Positions 19,835-27,885 of a DNA stretch of 32,450 bases are shown one piece after another. Numbering within the stretch: the stretch's first letter is position 1; each line of letters begins with the position of its first letter. The notes below the pieces were generated by a model. The model made no database searches. It had not been told where the DNA came from and was given only the letters and a program-made list of their open reading frames with translations. A program made the position numbers and the translations under genes. The stretch covers positions 1 to 32,450 of the forward strand of contig JAUIMA010000006.1 in the NCBI GenBank assembly GCA_030432675.1, written 5' to 3'. This DNA comes from Candidatus Hydrogenedentota bacterium. GTDB lineage: Bacteria > Hydrogenedentota > Hydrogenedentia > Hydrogenedentales > JAEUWI01.

Positions 19835-21099
19835 TCGGCGTTTATCACGTTGGACGACACGATGCAGCCCCGGTCATCCGTGAGGTTGAGGTAGAAATAG
19901 GTGCAGCCTTCGGGCAGGGTGGCGGTGACGGTTTTGCTCTCTGCGTCGAGGGTGGCGTCATGGGCCTCAAAGGGGTTCACGAGATCGAAGTGGCGTTTGC
20001 CTTCGGGGGTCGCATATTCGTAGGGTCCGGTCATGGTGTAGAGCGTAGCGGCTGTGATGGGCTGTTCGCTTTCGTAGCGGAGACCGACGGAGCCCGCGTC
20101 GCCGACTTCCGGTTGTTCGGTAATGCGGGCCAGCGGCGTACCTTTACCCTTCAGCAAGAAGTCGGCCGTGGCATAGATTTCGGGGACGTACTTTATCTCC
20201 CAGCCGGGGCCGTGTCCATGGGGCATGCGGGGGTGGATGGAGAGGGTGGACTCGGGGCCTGCGCTGATATGGGAGCGGGTCAACACGTCGGCGGAAAAGT
20301 GGGGGTCGTTGTCGCCGTTCACCCAAACCATGGGCATGGGGGAACCGGTAAAGAAACGGGCCGGGTCCCAATACTTTTTCTTCTCCAATTCGGCGTCATC
20401 CGTCGCGCCCATGCGCTTGAAGTGTCCCTTGGAATCATAGAGGTAGCCACAGCCATAGACCGGCGCGGCAAAGACAAAGCGGTCGTCCACCCCGGCGGTC
20501 AGGCTACTGAGGACACCGCCCCAACTGATACCCGTGAGGCCAATGCGTTCCGCGTCGACCGTATCGTTGGCGCGGAGAAGGGAGTTGGCGAGCATGATGT
20601 CGGCCACGGCGTGGTACATCCACTGCGCGTCGCGCGGCTTGTCCACGTCGTCAAACATACCGGTGTGGTGGGGGCCGCCGTGCTCGTGGGGTTTGCCCCG
20701 CTTCCAGCCGTCCTCGGCAGGGAGATGTCCCGTGAGATCCATGGAGATACTGGCGTAACCCTGGTCGTACCAGACCTGGACCCACTGGGGAAAGGCCGTG
20801 CCACCACCGCCGTGGGCCAGCACCATGCCGGGGAGTTTTTTGCCTTCCGGGGCTTCGGGAATGCCGATATAGGCGAAGACGCGGGTGGGCTTGCCCTGGT
20901 AATCCAGTCCGTCATAGTAGATGGCCTGGATGGAGCCTTGGTCCATTTCGGGCACGCGGTGGATGGTTGGTGCTTGATAGACCGTGTCGCCAAATTGTTG
21001 GAGGAGTTCTGCCCGGGCGGCCGCAGCATCGGCGTGGGCGGAGAGCGGGAACGAAAGCAGGAAGGCAGCGACTGTTGCGCTCAGAAGTTTTTTATGCAT
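19831..21099 (-). CDS. Secreted alpha/beta hydrolase (acetyl-xylan-esterase/dienelactone-hydrolase type)
   Basis: This 422-residue enzyme has a Sec signal peptide (MHKKLLSATVAAFLLSFPLS, cleavage after AHA at about 23). The fold motifs are VLAHGGGGTAF (94-103, oxyanion hole), GISWGG with nucleophile Ser192, an acidic residue in NGDNDPHF (Asp263 or Asp265) and a His in MPHGHGPGW (His294 or His296). An additional C-terminal beta-rich part (about 330-422) may bind substrate. It is likely a periplasmic or secreted esterase acting on acylated polysaccharide; the substrate is inferred from family and from the neighbouring beta-helix protein. ATG 21099 has AAAGGA about 11 bases upstream. A repeat-containing gap separates it from the next gene on the same strand. 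Confidence 0.87.
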   Translation of the reverse strand: MHKKLLSATVAAFLLSFPLSAHADAAAARAELLQQFGDTVYQAPTIHRVPEMDQGSIQAIYYDGLDYQGKPTRVFAYIGIPEAPEGKKLPGMVLAHGGGGTAFPQWVQVWYDQGYASISMDLTGHLPAEDGWKRGKPHEHGGPHHTGMFDDVDKPRDAQWMYHAVADIMLANSLLRANDTVDAERIGLTGISWGGVLSSLTAGVDDRFVFAAPVYGCGYLYDSKGHFKRMGATDDAELEKKKYWDPARFFTGSPMPMVWVNGDNDPHFSADVLTRSHISAGPESTLSIHPRMPHGHGPGWEIKYVPEIYATADFLLKGKGTPLARITEQPEVGDAGSVGLRYESEQPITAATLYTMTGPYEYATPEGKRHFDLVNPFEAHDATLDAESKTVTATLPEGCTYFYLNLTDDRGCIVSSNVINAE

Positions 21100-21153
21100 G
21101 GGATAGCGAGTCCTTTACAGGGTAAACGGTTGTTGCTAATAGGTACACCAAGG

Positions 21154-21303
21154 GGTCCCACCCTTGCGGATGGGAGGTACGAGCGGCCTTATGGGTGTCC
21201 GCGCCCTCGGGCCATTCTATAGAGGGGGGTATGTTCGGTGTGCCCGACGACATGCGCACCCGTAAGCTCCCCCGCTTCGCTCCTCCGCGTAAGGGTGGCA
21301 CCC
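21154..21303. repeat. Inverted pair of the 36-nt dispersed repeat
   Basis: A good copy at 21268-21303 (20-base block TCCCCCGCTTCGCTCCTCCG, four variable bases, AGGGTGGCACCC) matches the reverse complement of 1755-1790 at 32 of 36 bases. A decayed inverted copy appears at about 21154-21190 (GGGTCCCACCCTTGCGGA and following). The pair lies between the esterase and beta-helix genes, in a gap with no other visible signal. Confidence 0.7.
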
Positions 21304-21375
21304 ATACGATTTCTTTGATGGGCAGCATCCAACTCGTAAACACCAACTGCCCGTACTCTCTGTGGTTAATCCCCT

Positions 21376-22725
21376 TCACGCCTTGCGCAGGTCACTGATA
21401 TCCGTGGCAAAACCTTCTATCGCGTTCTCCACCAGCTCCATGGCACCCACCTCTTCACCGAGCTTGATACCGGTGCGCTGGGCAGGGCCGCGGGTCTCTC
21501 TAATGGTGTTCCGTATGAGGCTGTTGTTGGCGGTGACGCCCTGCACGTCCACCGCGATGCCCCCATCGCCACCGGTGTCCACAATGCGGTTGTTCTCGAT
21601 CCGGTTGCCCTTCGCCGTGAAGCCTTCACCCCGTTCGGGACGGAAGACCAGGCCGTTGATGTGGCTGCGCTGGATGTCGTTGTCAATGACCAGGTTCTCA
21701 TCGTCGTGGTGACCGATAGAGACGCCATAGTTATTTTCGGAAAGGTGGTTGTTCTCCGCCAGGCCATACTTGACGCCCCAACAGAAAAAGATGCCGATAT
21801 TCGAGCCCGACACCCGGTTGTTCACCATGCGAGGCCGTTGGGAGCCAGAACCCGGGTGGAGGCCCAGGTCGGCGTTGTTGTGAATCTCGCAGCCTTCCAC
21901 GGAGACATCGTGACAAATCTGAAAGCTGATGGCGTCGCCGTTGTAGTTGCGCACATCCAACCCCTTGAGGTCGATGTCCGCGCAATCCTGAAACCACAGG
22001 GCACCGGCATAGTTGCCGTTGATGTTGGTGTTGTTGTCCCGGTTGCCATCCAGGGCGATATTCTCGACCGCGAAACCCGAAGTTTCTTCGGCGGTAATCA
22101 TGGCGAAGCGGGATGAAACCGTGGGGGTCATCATGGTCCAGAAGTTTTTCCGCAGGGCCCGGTCCAGTTTGAAGCGGTTGCCACTACGGGCCACCAGGGT
22201 GCGGCATAAGATGTCCACGCCGTTGGTGTGGGGGTTCTTCGACTCCAGGATGACGCCATCGCCCACCTGGAAGCCATCGGCGTTCTCCAGGGTGACCTCC
22301 TGGTCAAACCAGTCCGAGTCGGCTGCCAGCACGGTCTCCTGGGAGGGACACTTGACCAGCATGGAGTCCGTGCCGCTACCGCGAAGGCGGACGCCCTGGT
22401 TCAGAAAGATGGAATTGCGCAGGTGATAGGTGCCGGGCATCACCTGGACGGTGCCGCCGCCGAGCCGCGCCACATAGTCCACGGCCGCCTGAATGGCCTT
22501 GTCATTCGTACCGGCGATATCGGCCTTATCCGGACCCACCGTGAGGGTGACTCGTTCATCCCAATCGGGCTCATGGCGCCTATCGCCCGAGGTGGCCCGG
22601 GGCGCCCGGACTTCGGGCATGGGTGCCGCGCCACCCGGTGTTCCGGTAAGGAGGGCGACCGTTGCGCCCCCGGCGGCCATAAGAAGCTGGCGGCGATTGA
22701 GGGAGAAAGACGGATTGAAAGTCAT
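21376..22725 (-). CDS. Tat-exported right-handed beta-helix protein (pectate-lyase-like)
   Basis: This 449-residue protein begins with a Tat signal (LNRRQLLMAAGG, twin Arg at 11-12, hydrophobic core to about 34). An N-terminal segment DKAIQAAVDYVARLGGGTVQV and PGTYHLRNSIFL is typical of the Pectate_lyase_3/GH28-like superfamily. It is followed by PbH1-type coils rich in Asn ladders (MVNNRVSGSNIGIFF, AENNHLSENNYGVSIG, DNDIQRSHINGLVF, GNRIENNRIVDTGG). It probably binds or cleaves an acidic polysaccharide in the periplasm or outside. Catalytic residues cannot be picked without a structural alignment. The ATG at 22725 has GGAG seven bases upstream. It may be co-transcribed with the downstream esterase. 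Confidence 0.85.
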   Translation of the reverse strand: MTFNPSFSLNRRQLLMAAGGATVALLTGTPGGAAPMPEVRAPRATSGDRRHEPDWDERVTLTVGPDKADIAGTNDKAIQAAVDYVARLGGGTVQVMPGTYHLRNSIFLNQGVRLRGSGTDSMLVKCPSQETVLAADSDWFDQEVTLENADGFQVGDGVILESKNPHTNGVDILCRTLVARSGNRFKLDRALRKNFWTMMTPTVSSRFAMITAEETSGFAVENIALDGNRDNNTNINGNYAGALWFQDCADIDLKGLDVRNYNGDAISFQICHDVSVEGCEIHNNADLGLHPGSGSQRPRMVNNRVSGSNIGIFFCWGVKYGLAENNHLSENNYGVSIGHHDDENLVIDNDIQRSHINGLVFRPERGEGFTAKGNRIENNRIVDTGGDGGIAVDVQGVTANNSLIRNTIRETRGPAQRTGIKLGEEVGAMELVENAIEGFATDISDLRKA

Positions 22726-22828
22726 GGAACGTCTCCAATATCAGAGGGTGTGGGTCACGAGGTATACACTGCCATGGTAGGCGAGGGTGACGGGTGTTAT
22801 CAATGGAGCGGAATGGGATTTGTCTTCG

Positions 22829-22858
22829 TTTCCCTGTGCCGTTCATCCGGGGTACAAT
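22829..22858 (+). promoter_or_regulatory. Probable promoter of the DUF4202 operon
   Basis: TACAAT (22853-22858) is a good -10 box. The -35 candidate TTCCCT (22829-22834, 18-base spacer) is weak. The predicted start of transcription is near 22865, with AAGGAAGG (22874-22881) in the short leader. Confidence 0.45.
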
Positions 22859-22887
22859 GGGCATACCAACTTTAAGGAAGGAACACG

Positions 22888-23478
22888 ATGGACGAGGTAG
22901 CACGCATTTCGATTTTGGCCGATATTGATAAGGCCAACAGCGCAGACCCGAATAAGGAGGAATGGGGCGGGGTGGCCCATCCGAAGGAATTGCTCTATGG
23001 ATTGCGCATGAGCACCTGGTTGATGGAGCTGTCCCCCGACGCCGACGATGCATTACGTATTGCTGCCCGGGGCCAACACATTTGTCGATGGGAGCACCCG
23101 CGAAGCAACTATCCGATGGATCGTAAAGGTTACCTGACATGGCGTCGAGAACTCTATGACTTTCACGCGGAGAAGGTGGGCGAGATCATGCGCGCCCATG
23201 GGGCCACGGAAGAAGAGATCGAGCGGGTGTCCTTCCTGCTCCATAAGAAAAACCTCCACCATGACCCCGATACCCGGGCGTTGGAGGATGCGGCGTGCCT
23301 GGTGTTTCTCGAGTTTTACCTTGCGGACTTTGCCGCGAAAACAGACCAAGAGAAAATGATCGGTATCATCCGGAAAACCTGGAGTAAGATGTCGGACCAG
23401 GGCAAGACGCATGCGATAAAATTAAGGCTTCCGGACTCGGTTCAGGTCCTTTTGCAGAAAGCCCTGGACGATGACTGA
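22888..23478 (+). CDS. DUF4202 domain-containing protein
   Basis: This 196-residue soluble protein spans the whole DUF4202 family length. Recognisable stretches are IDKANSADPN (near 11-20), HPKELLYGLRMSTWLMEL, ARGQHICRWEHPRSNYPMDR, GYLTWRRELYDFHAEK, LEDAACLVFLEFYLADFA and IGIIRKTWSKMSDQG. The conserved His and Asp residues (QHICRWEHPR, HAEK) hint at a metal-binding helical fold, but no activity is established. ATG 22888 has AAGGAAGG upstream. Its last 8 bases overlap the start of the kinase-peptidase fusion gene, so the two proteins are probably produced together. Confidence 0.9.
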   Translation: MDEVARISILADIDKANSADPNKEEWGGVAHPKELLYGLRMSTWLMELSPDADDALRIAARGQHICRWEHPRSNYPMDRKGYLTWRRELYDFHAEKVGEIMRAHGATEEEIERVSFLLHKKNLHHDPDTRALEDAACLVFLEFYLADFAAKTDQEKMIGIIRKTWSKMSDQGKTHAIKLRLPDSVQVLLQKALDDD

Positions 23479-24796
23479 TCGTCCCCCCTTGATAGTGGGA
23501 CTGGCGGGGGGCACGGGCTCCGGCAAGACTACGGTGACGGAAGCGCTGCTGGCCCGCCTGGGCGATCGTGCCGTGGTGCTCCAGCACGATTGGTACTATC
23601 GTGACCAGCGGGACGTGCCGCTGACGGAACGGGCGAAGGTCAACTACGACCACCCCGATGCGCAGGAAACCGAATTGCTCATCGCCCACGTGAAGGCCCT
23701 CCGTGCAGGAGAAAGCATCGTGGCGCCCCAATATGACTTTTCCCAGCACACCCGCGCTGCGGAAACCCGTACGATTGCGCCTCATCCGGTGGTCGTTGTG
23801 GAGGGTATCAATACCCTCGCCAATAATGAGCTGGCCGCCTGCTGCGACCTCACCATTTATGTGGATACCCCGGCGGATGTACGCTTTGCCCGCCGTCTGC
23901 AGCGGGATGTGGCGGAACGTGGGCGGACGGTAGAGAGCGTGGTTCATCAGTACTTGGGTCAGGTCCGTCCTATGCACGAGCGTTACGTGGAACCCTGTAA
24001 CGGGCGCGCGGATCTGGTTTTGTCCGGGGAGGACGACGTGGCTACCTCCGTTTCAACGGCCCTGGCATGTATCGAGCCCCTGCTGAGTCAGGCCGTCGCG
24101 TCGCCCCGCTTGTTACTCCTAAGTAACTCCACCATGGCCGATGAACCCTATCTCGGCTGGGCCCGCCCCCACATCACGCGCATATTGGAAGGCGTGGAGG
24201 AAGCCCTCTTCGTGCCCTATGCCGCCGTGGATATGGGCTATGAAACCTACACCGCCATGGTCTCGGAAGCCCTTTCCGAAGGGCAGACCCGTGTGGTGGG
24301 AATTCATACGGTAGACAATAAGGTCGCGGCGTTGGCGTCGGCCCACTGTGTCATCGTGGGCGGCGGCAACACCTTCTCCCTGTTGAGCGCCTGCGAGCGG
24401 GAGGGCCTCATGGCACCGTTGCGGCGGGCCGTAAAGGAGGGGGCAATCTACGTGGGTTGGAGCGCCGGGGCCAATTTGGCCGGGCCCACCATCAAGACCA
24501 CCAACGATATGCCTATCGAGTGTCCGAATACCTTCGACGGCCTGGGCCTCGTGCCCTTTCAAATCAATCCCCACTACACCGCCCAGCGGGTGGCGGGACA
24601 TGGCGGAGAGAGTCGGGATCAGCGGTTGAAAGAATTCGGGATTCGGAATCCCGAGGCGGCTGTCCTGGCCCTGCCCGAGGGCATGTATATTTCCGTGGCG
24701 GATGGGGAAAGCGTCATTGGTGGCACCGGCGAGGCCTGGTGTTTTCGCGGGGGCGCATCGCCCACGCCCGTGCCGCTAGGGCCTCTCGTGCTTTAG
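23471..24796 (+). CDS. Fusion protein: uridine kinase (Udk-like) plus peptidase E (S51)
   Basis: This 441-residue two-domain protein joins enzymes normally encoded separately. Residues 1-205 are a uridine kinase-like P-loop domain: Walker A GGTGSGKT (13-20), Asp40 in QHDWYY, YDFSQHTR, VVVEGINTL and QVRPMHERYVEP. It would phosphorylate uridine or cytidine, or a related substrate. Residues about 212-441 match peptidase E (alpha-aspartyl dipeptidase): LLLLSNST, GGGNTFSLL, catalytic GWSAGAN with Ser331, NDMP with Asp346 and NPHY with His368. The Ser-Asp-His spacing is the same as in E. coli PepE. The junction (QAVASPRLLLL) is short, without stop or frame change, so this is a true fusion unless the sequence is misassembled. 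ATG 23471 overlaps the DUF4202 stop. Confidence 0.9.
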   Translation: MTDRPPLIVGLAGGTGSGKTTVTEALLARLGDRAVVLQHDWYYRDQRDVPLTERAKVNYDHPDAQETELLIAHVKALRAGESIVAPQYDFSQHTRAAETRTIAPHPVVVVEGINTLANNELAACCDLTIYVDTPADVRFARRLQRDVAERGRTVESVVHQYLGQVRPMHERYVEPCNGRADLVLSGEDDVATSVSTALACIEPLLSQAVASPRLLLLSNSTMADEPYLGWARPHITRILEGVEEALFVPYAAVDMGYETYTAMVSEALSEGQTRVVGIHTVDNKVAALASAHCVIVGGGNTFSLLSACEREGLMAPLRRAVKEGAIYVGWSAGANLAGPTIKTTNDMPIECPNTFDGLGLVPFQINPHYTAQRVAGHGGESRDQRLKEFGIRNPEAAVLALPEGMYISVADGESVIGGTGEAWCFRGGASPTPVPLGPLVL

Positions 24797-24803
24797 GAAG
24801 GCG

Positions 24804-25766
24804 CTACTCTTCCTTGCGCCGTTGCGCTTCAAATTCATGTTCGCGCATGCGCCAGCGAATTTCCTCCAGTAACTGTCGGTTTACCCCCATCAATTCGGCG
24901 AGAAAACCGGCCACAATCAACACAAAGCTCGCACCGAAAAGTATAGCCGCGAGAATGAGCGACTGGAGATGGCCGCCCCCGCCACCGGTGAAGTGAAACC
25001 ACGTGTAGCGAATGCTGGGGATAAGGGCGAGGAAGAAGAGGGCTATGCCGGGAAAAACGAAGAATCGGAAGGGCCGGTAGGTCATGAAAATCCGCACGGT
25101 TGTCACAATCGACACGCGGATGTAGTAAAACGAGCTCTTTACCAGCCGTGAGGGGCGGAGGTCGGTGTTGGTGCGAATGGGTACGGAAGTGATGGCCATG
25201 TTCTTCCGGCCCGCCTGAATGACCGTTTCCAGCGTGTAGGTATAGGAGCTGAACACGTTGAGCCCCATGGCTACATCACGGGTCATGGCCCGGAAACCGC
25301 TCGGCGCATCGGGGATGCTCGTATTGCTCGCGAGACGAACGACCCAGGAGCCCACCCGCTGGAGTATTTTCTTTGCCAGGGAAAAATGCTTGATGTCGCT
25401 GATAGGCCGTTCCCCCACGACAAATTCGGCATGGCCCGCGAGGATGGGCGCCACCAGTTTGGGAATGTCATCGGCGTTGTATTGATTGTCGGCGTCGGTG
25501 TTGACGATGACGTCGGCCCCCGCCTTGATGCAATAGTTCAGTCCGGCCGTGAAAGCCCGCGCGAGCCCCCGGTGCACGTTGAGACGCACGATGTGGTCCA
25601 CGCCATAGTCGCGGGCCACCTGCACTGTTCCATCCCGGGAGCCATCATCAATGACCAACCACTCCACCACGTCGAAGCCTTCCACTTCCCGGGGCAACTC
25701 CTGCAAGGTAATGGGCAAGACGCTTTCTTCGTTGTAGCAGGGAATCTGGATGATGAGTTTTTTCAC
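24804..25766 (-). CDS. Glycosyltransferase family 2, membrane-anchored (DPM1/GtrB-like)
   Basis: This 320-residue GT2 enzyme has a GT-A domain with IPCYNEE (8-14), VIDDGSRDGT (38-47) and NTDADNQYNADD (89-100, metal-binding DAD). Two C-terminal TM helices (about 233-255 and 265-293) and a charged tail follow. It probably transfers a hexose to polyprenyl phosphate or to a lipid-linked chain. GTG 25766 is preferred, giving the common family opening MKKLIIQIPCYNEE. A TTG at 25805 would overlap the upstream gene and add an atypical N-terminus. It is the last gene of a minus-strand glycosyltransferase run, 13 bases after the preceding stop, and converges with the fusion gene seven bases away. Confidence 0.9.
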   Translation of the reverse strand: MKKLIIQIPCYNEESVLPITLQELPREVEGFDVVEWLVIDDGSRDGTVQVARDYGVDHIVRLNVHRGLARAFTAGLNYCIKAGADVIVNTDADNQYNADDIPKLVAPILAGHAEFVVGERPISDIKHFSLAKKILQRVGSWVVRLASNTSIPDAPSGFRAMTRDVAMGLNVFSSYTYTLETVIQAGRKNMAITSVPIRTNTDLRPSRLVKSSFYYIRVSIVTTVRIFMTYRPFRFFVFPGIALFFLALIPSIRYTWFHFTGGGGGHLQSLILAAILFGASFVLIVAGFLAELMGVNRQLLEEIRWRMREHEFEAQRRKEE

Positions 25767-25779
25767 GATGGTGGGGTTT

Positions 25780-26487
25780 TCATGGGAAGAGGTTGTAGCG
25801 GACAATGCAATACACCGCCCAGAGGGCGTCTTTCAGACCAATTTTCTTACCGTCTTCGTAGGTGCGCCCGTAATAGGAAATCCCTACTTCGTAAATGCGC
25901 GCCTTACTCCGAGCAACCTTGGCCGTAAGCTCGGGTTCAACGCCAAAGCCCCGCTCCTGAATTGTGATGGACTGAATGAGTTCCCGGCGAAAAACTTTAT
26001 AGCAGGTTTCCATGTCCGAGAGATTCAGATTGGTCAGCATATTGGAGAGGAGTGTCAGCAAACGGTTGGCGACATAATGCCAGAAATAGAGCACCCGATG
26101 GGAGTCGCCGCCCATGAACCGGGATCCGTAGACCACGTCGGCATGCCCGGAAAAAATGGGGGCCACCAGGCGGTGGTATGCCTGGGGATCATATTCAAGA
26201 TCGGCATCCTGCACGAGCGCGATGCTGCCCGTTGCATGTTGGAATCCCGTGCGCAGGGCCGCACCTTTTCCCTGATTCTGGGGATGTAAGACCAGATGGT
26301 CGATTTGCCCGGACAGTGATTCCAAGGCATCCCGGGTGCCGTCGGTGGAGCCATCGTCCACCACGATGAGCTCGAGTTCGAGGCCTTCGACGGCACGGAT
26401 TTGTGCGATGATGGTCGCGATGGTGTCCACTTCGTTGTAGACCGGCACCACCACCGAAACCCGATTGTCAGCAAGTGTTTCGCCCAC
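25780..26487 (-). CDS. Glycosyltransferase family 2
   Basis: This soluble GT2 enzyme of 235 residues has VVVPVYNEVDT (12-22), VVDDGSTDGT (42-51), NQGKGAALRTGF (71-82) and VQDADLEYDP (92-101), the nucleotide- and metal-binding signatures of polyprenyl-phosphate glycosyltransferases. A late segment (YEVGISYYGRTYEDGKKIGLKDA) is typical of this subgroup. The GTG at 26487 is chosen because GGGGAAGG lies 7 bases before it. The frame stays open to 26781, but that part reads through the upstream GT4 gene and looks non-native. No TM helix is visible, although the C-terminus is aromatic-rich. It sits in the middle of the glycosyltransferase operon. Confidence 0.88.
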   Translation of the reverse strand: MGETLADNRVSVVVPVYNEVDTIATIIAQIRAVEGLELELIVVDDGSTDGTRDALESLSGQIDHLVLHPQNQGKGAALRTGFQHATGSIALVQDADLEYDPQAYHRLVAPIFSGHADVVYGSRFMGGDSHRVLYFWHYVANRLLTLLSNMLTNLNLSDMETCYKVFRRELIQSITIQERGFGVEPELTAKVARSKARIYEVGISYYGRTYEDGKKIGLKDALWAVYCIVRYNLFP

Positions 26488-26587
26488 GCGAAGGCCTTCC
26501 CCAATCGCCTGAAAAGCAGGCGTTCCTGAGCTTGAGTGTACCAGAGTCAGCCCGTGGGGATGTAATCGGGAGATGACTTGCGGAGCA

Positions 26588-27733
26588 TCAGCGATCGTCG
26601 CGAAGGGTTTCGAAGGCGGCCAGCAGTTTCTGCTCTTCCCGCTCCCAGTTATACTGGGTTTCGATGGCGGCCCGTCCATTGGCCCCCAGGCGCTGCGCCA
26701 GTGCCTGATCCTGCAACAGGCGACGAATGGCCCGGGCGATGGCCTTGGGGCGCGTGATTTCCACCAGGACCCCGGCCTCACACTGGTCTACGATGTGGGC
26801 CACTTCTACCGCAAAATCGGGGGCCACCACGGGCTTGCCTTCGCGCATGTAGTCAAAGAGTTTGTGGGGCATGGACAGGGTATGGTTTACCCGACCGGGC
26901 TGAAAGAGAATCAAGCCCACATCCGACGCGGCAATGTAAGCGGGCACTTCCTCATAGGGAACCGTTTCCAGAAAGATGAACGTTTCCCCGAGCCCCGCTC
27001 GCGTTACCGCTTCCCGATATTCCTGGAAGTCGCCATAGGCATACTCGCCGAGAATGGCACAGCGTACGCCGGGTATTTTTTTTACCACGATTTTCATGGC
27101 GTCCAGGAGTTGCCACGATCCCCGGACGTCGCCAAAGAGCCCTTGATGCAATACCACGGGCCCCTCGCCCATCTGCGCACGCACCGTTTCCGGAATTTCG
27201 GTGCAAGCCGGTTGGAGATGGTTGGCGTTGATGACCACGGTGCGTGGTGTCTTCAGCCCGGCCCACTCCGCTTCGAAGCTATCTCGCGTGAGGATGACGT
27301 GGTCTGTGTAGCCTGCCATGCGGCGCATGACCCACCGGGTCACGGGCACCACATAAGGGCGCAGTAGCGGGGGGAAGTAATGGGAAAACTTGGAGGGCAC
27401 GTGCTCGTGCATGTCGAAGACGACTTTCCCGCCCCAGATCAGTTTGATGAGGAGGGCGGCCACCCAGGATTCCGCCTCGGGGGCCACATAGACATCGGCC
27501 CTTTCTTTGTGCGCGGCACGGATTAAGTGACCGATCGCGCAGAAGCGGCGAAAGAGGCCGGGCGCCTTTGGGATATAACGAAAACGGATGCCATCGCGAA
27601 GTTCGCCGGTGAATTCGCCTTCGGGACAAATGGAAATCACCAGATGCCCCGCCTTCATGAGGCTACGGCCCACCTTGTGGTACATGCGCTTGTCAAAGGC
27701 ATCGTGATAGACACCGAGGAGACAGATTTTCAC
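26588..27733 (-). CDS. Glycosyltransferase family 4
   Basis: This 381-residue GT-B enzyme has an N-terminal domain opening MKICLLGVYHDAFDKRMYHK, with KVVFDMHEHVPSKFS further in. The C-terminal domain carries VVLHQGLFGDVRGSWQLL, YIAASDVGLILFQP, and SMPHKLFDYMREGKPVVAPD in the donor-binding region. The Glu and Lys expected for nucleotide-phosphate binding are present. It uses a GTG start at 27733 with no clear ribosome site, so the start is less certain. The gap to the next gene upstream is about 150 bases and holds no visible gene. It likely adds a sugar to the same glycan as its GT2 neighbours. Confidence 0.88.
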   Translation of the reverse strand: MKICLLGVYHDAFDKRMYHKVGRSLMKAGHLVISICPEGEFTGELRDGIRFRYIPKAPGLFRRFCAIGHLIRAAHKERADVYVAPEAESWVAALLIKLIWGGKVVFDMHEHVPSKFSHYFPPLLRPYVVPVTRWVMRRMAGYTDHVILTRDSFEAEWAGLKTPRTVVINANHLQPACTEIPETVRAQMGEGPVVLHQGLFGDVRGSWQLLDAMKIVVKKIPGVRCAILGEYAYGDFQEYREAVTRAGLGETFIFLETVPYEEVPAYIAASDVGLILFQPGRVNHTLSMPHKLFDYMREGKPVVAPDFAVEVAHIVDQCEAGVLVEITRPKAIARAIRRLLQDQALAQRLGANGRAAIETQYNWEREEQKLLAAFETLRDDR

Positions 27734-27885
27734 CGGATTGTGCTTTCATGGGATGGCATGGAAGGTGACTCATTCATGGGTGTGCCGATGCCGCGCAGCA
27801 TCGCCTTGCTTCTCGTGATAACTCCCCGATTCCGTACGCGCCCATGGTACTGTGCGCCCATCGGAGGATGCAAAGAGAGCCGGCA

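Noticed and set aside
19810-21222. Open frame of 470 codons on the plus strand opposite the esterase gene
   Set aside because: It is antisense to a signal-peptide-bearing hydrolase with an intact catalytic triad, and it reads through the terminator of the peptide gene.
26488-26781. N-terminal extension of the GT2 gene to 26781
   Set aside because: This part overlaps the upstream GT4 gene and has a Pro/Ser/Trp-rich shadow-like composition; a good ribosome site precedes GTG 26487.
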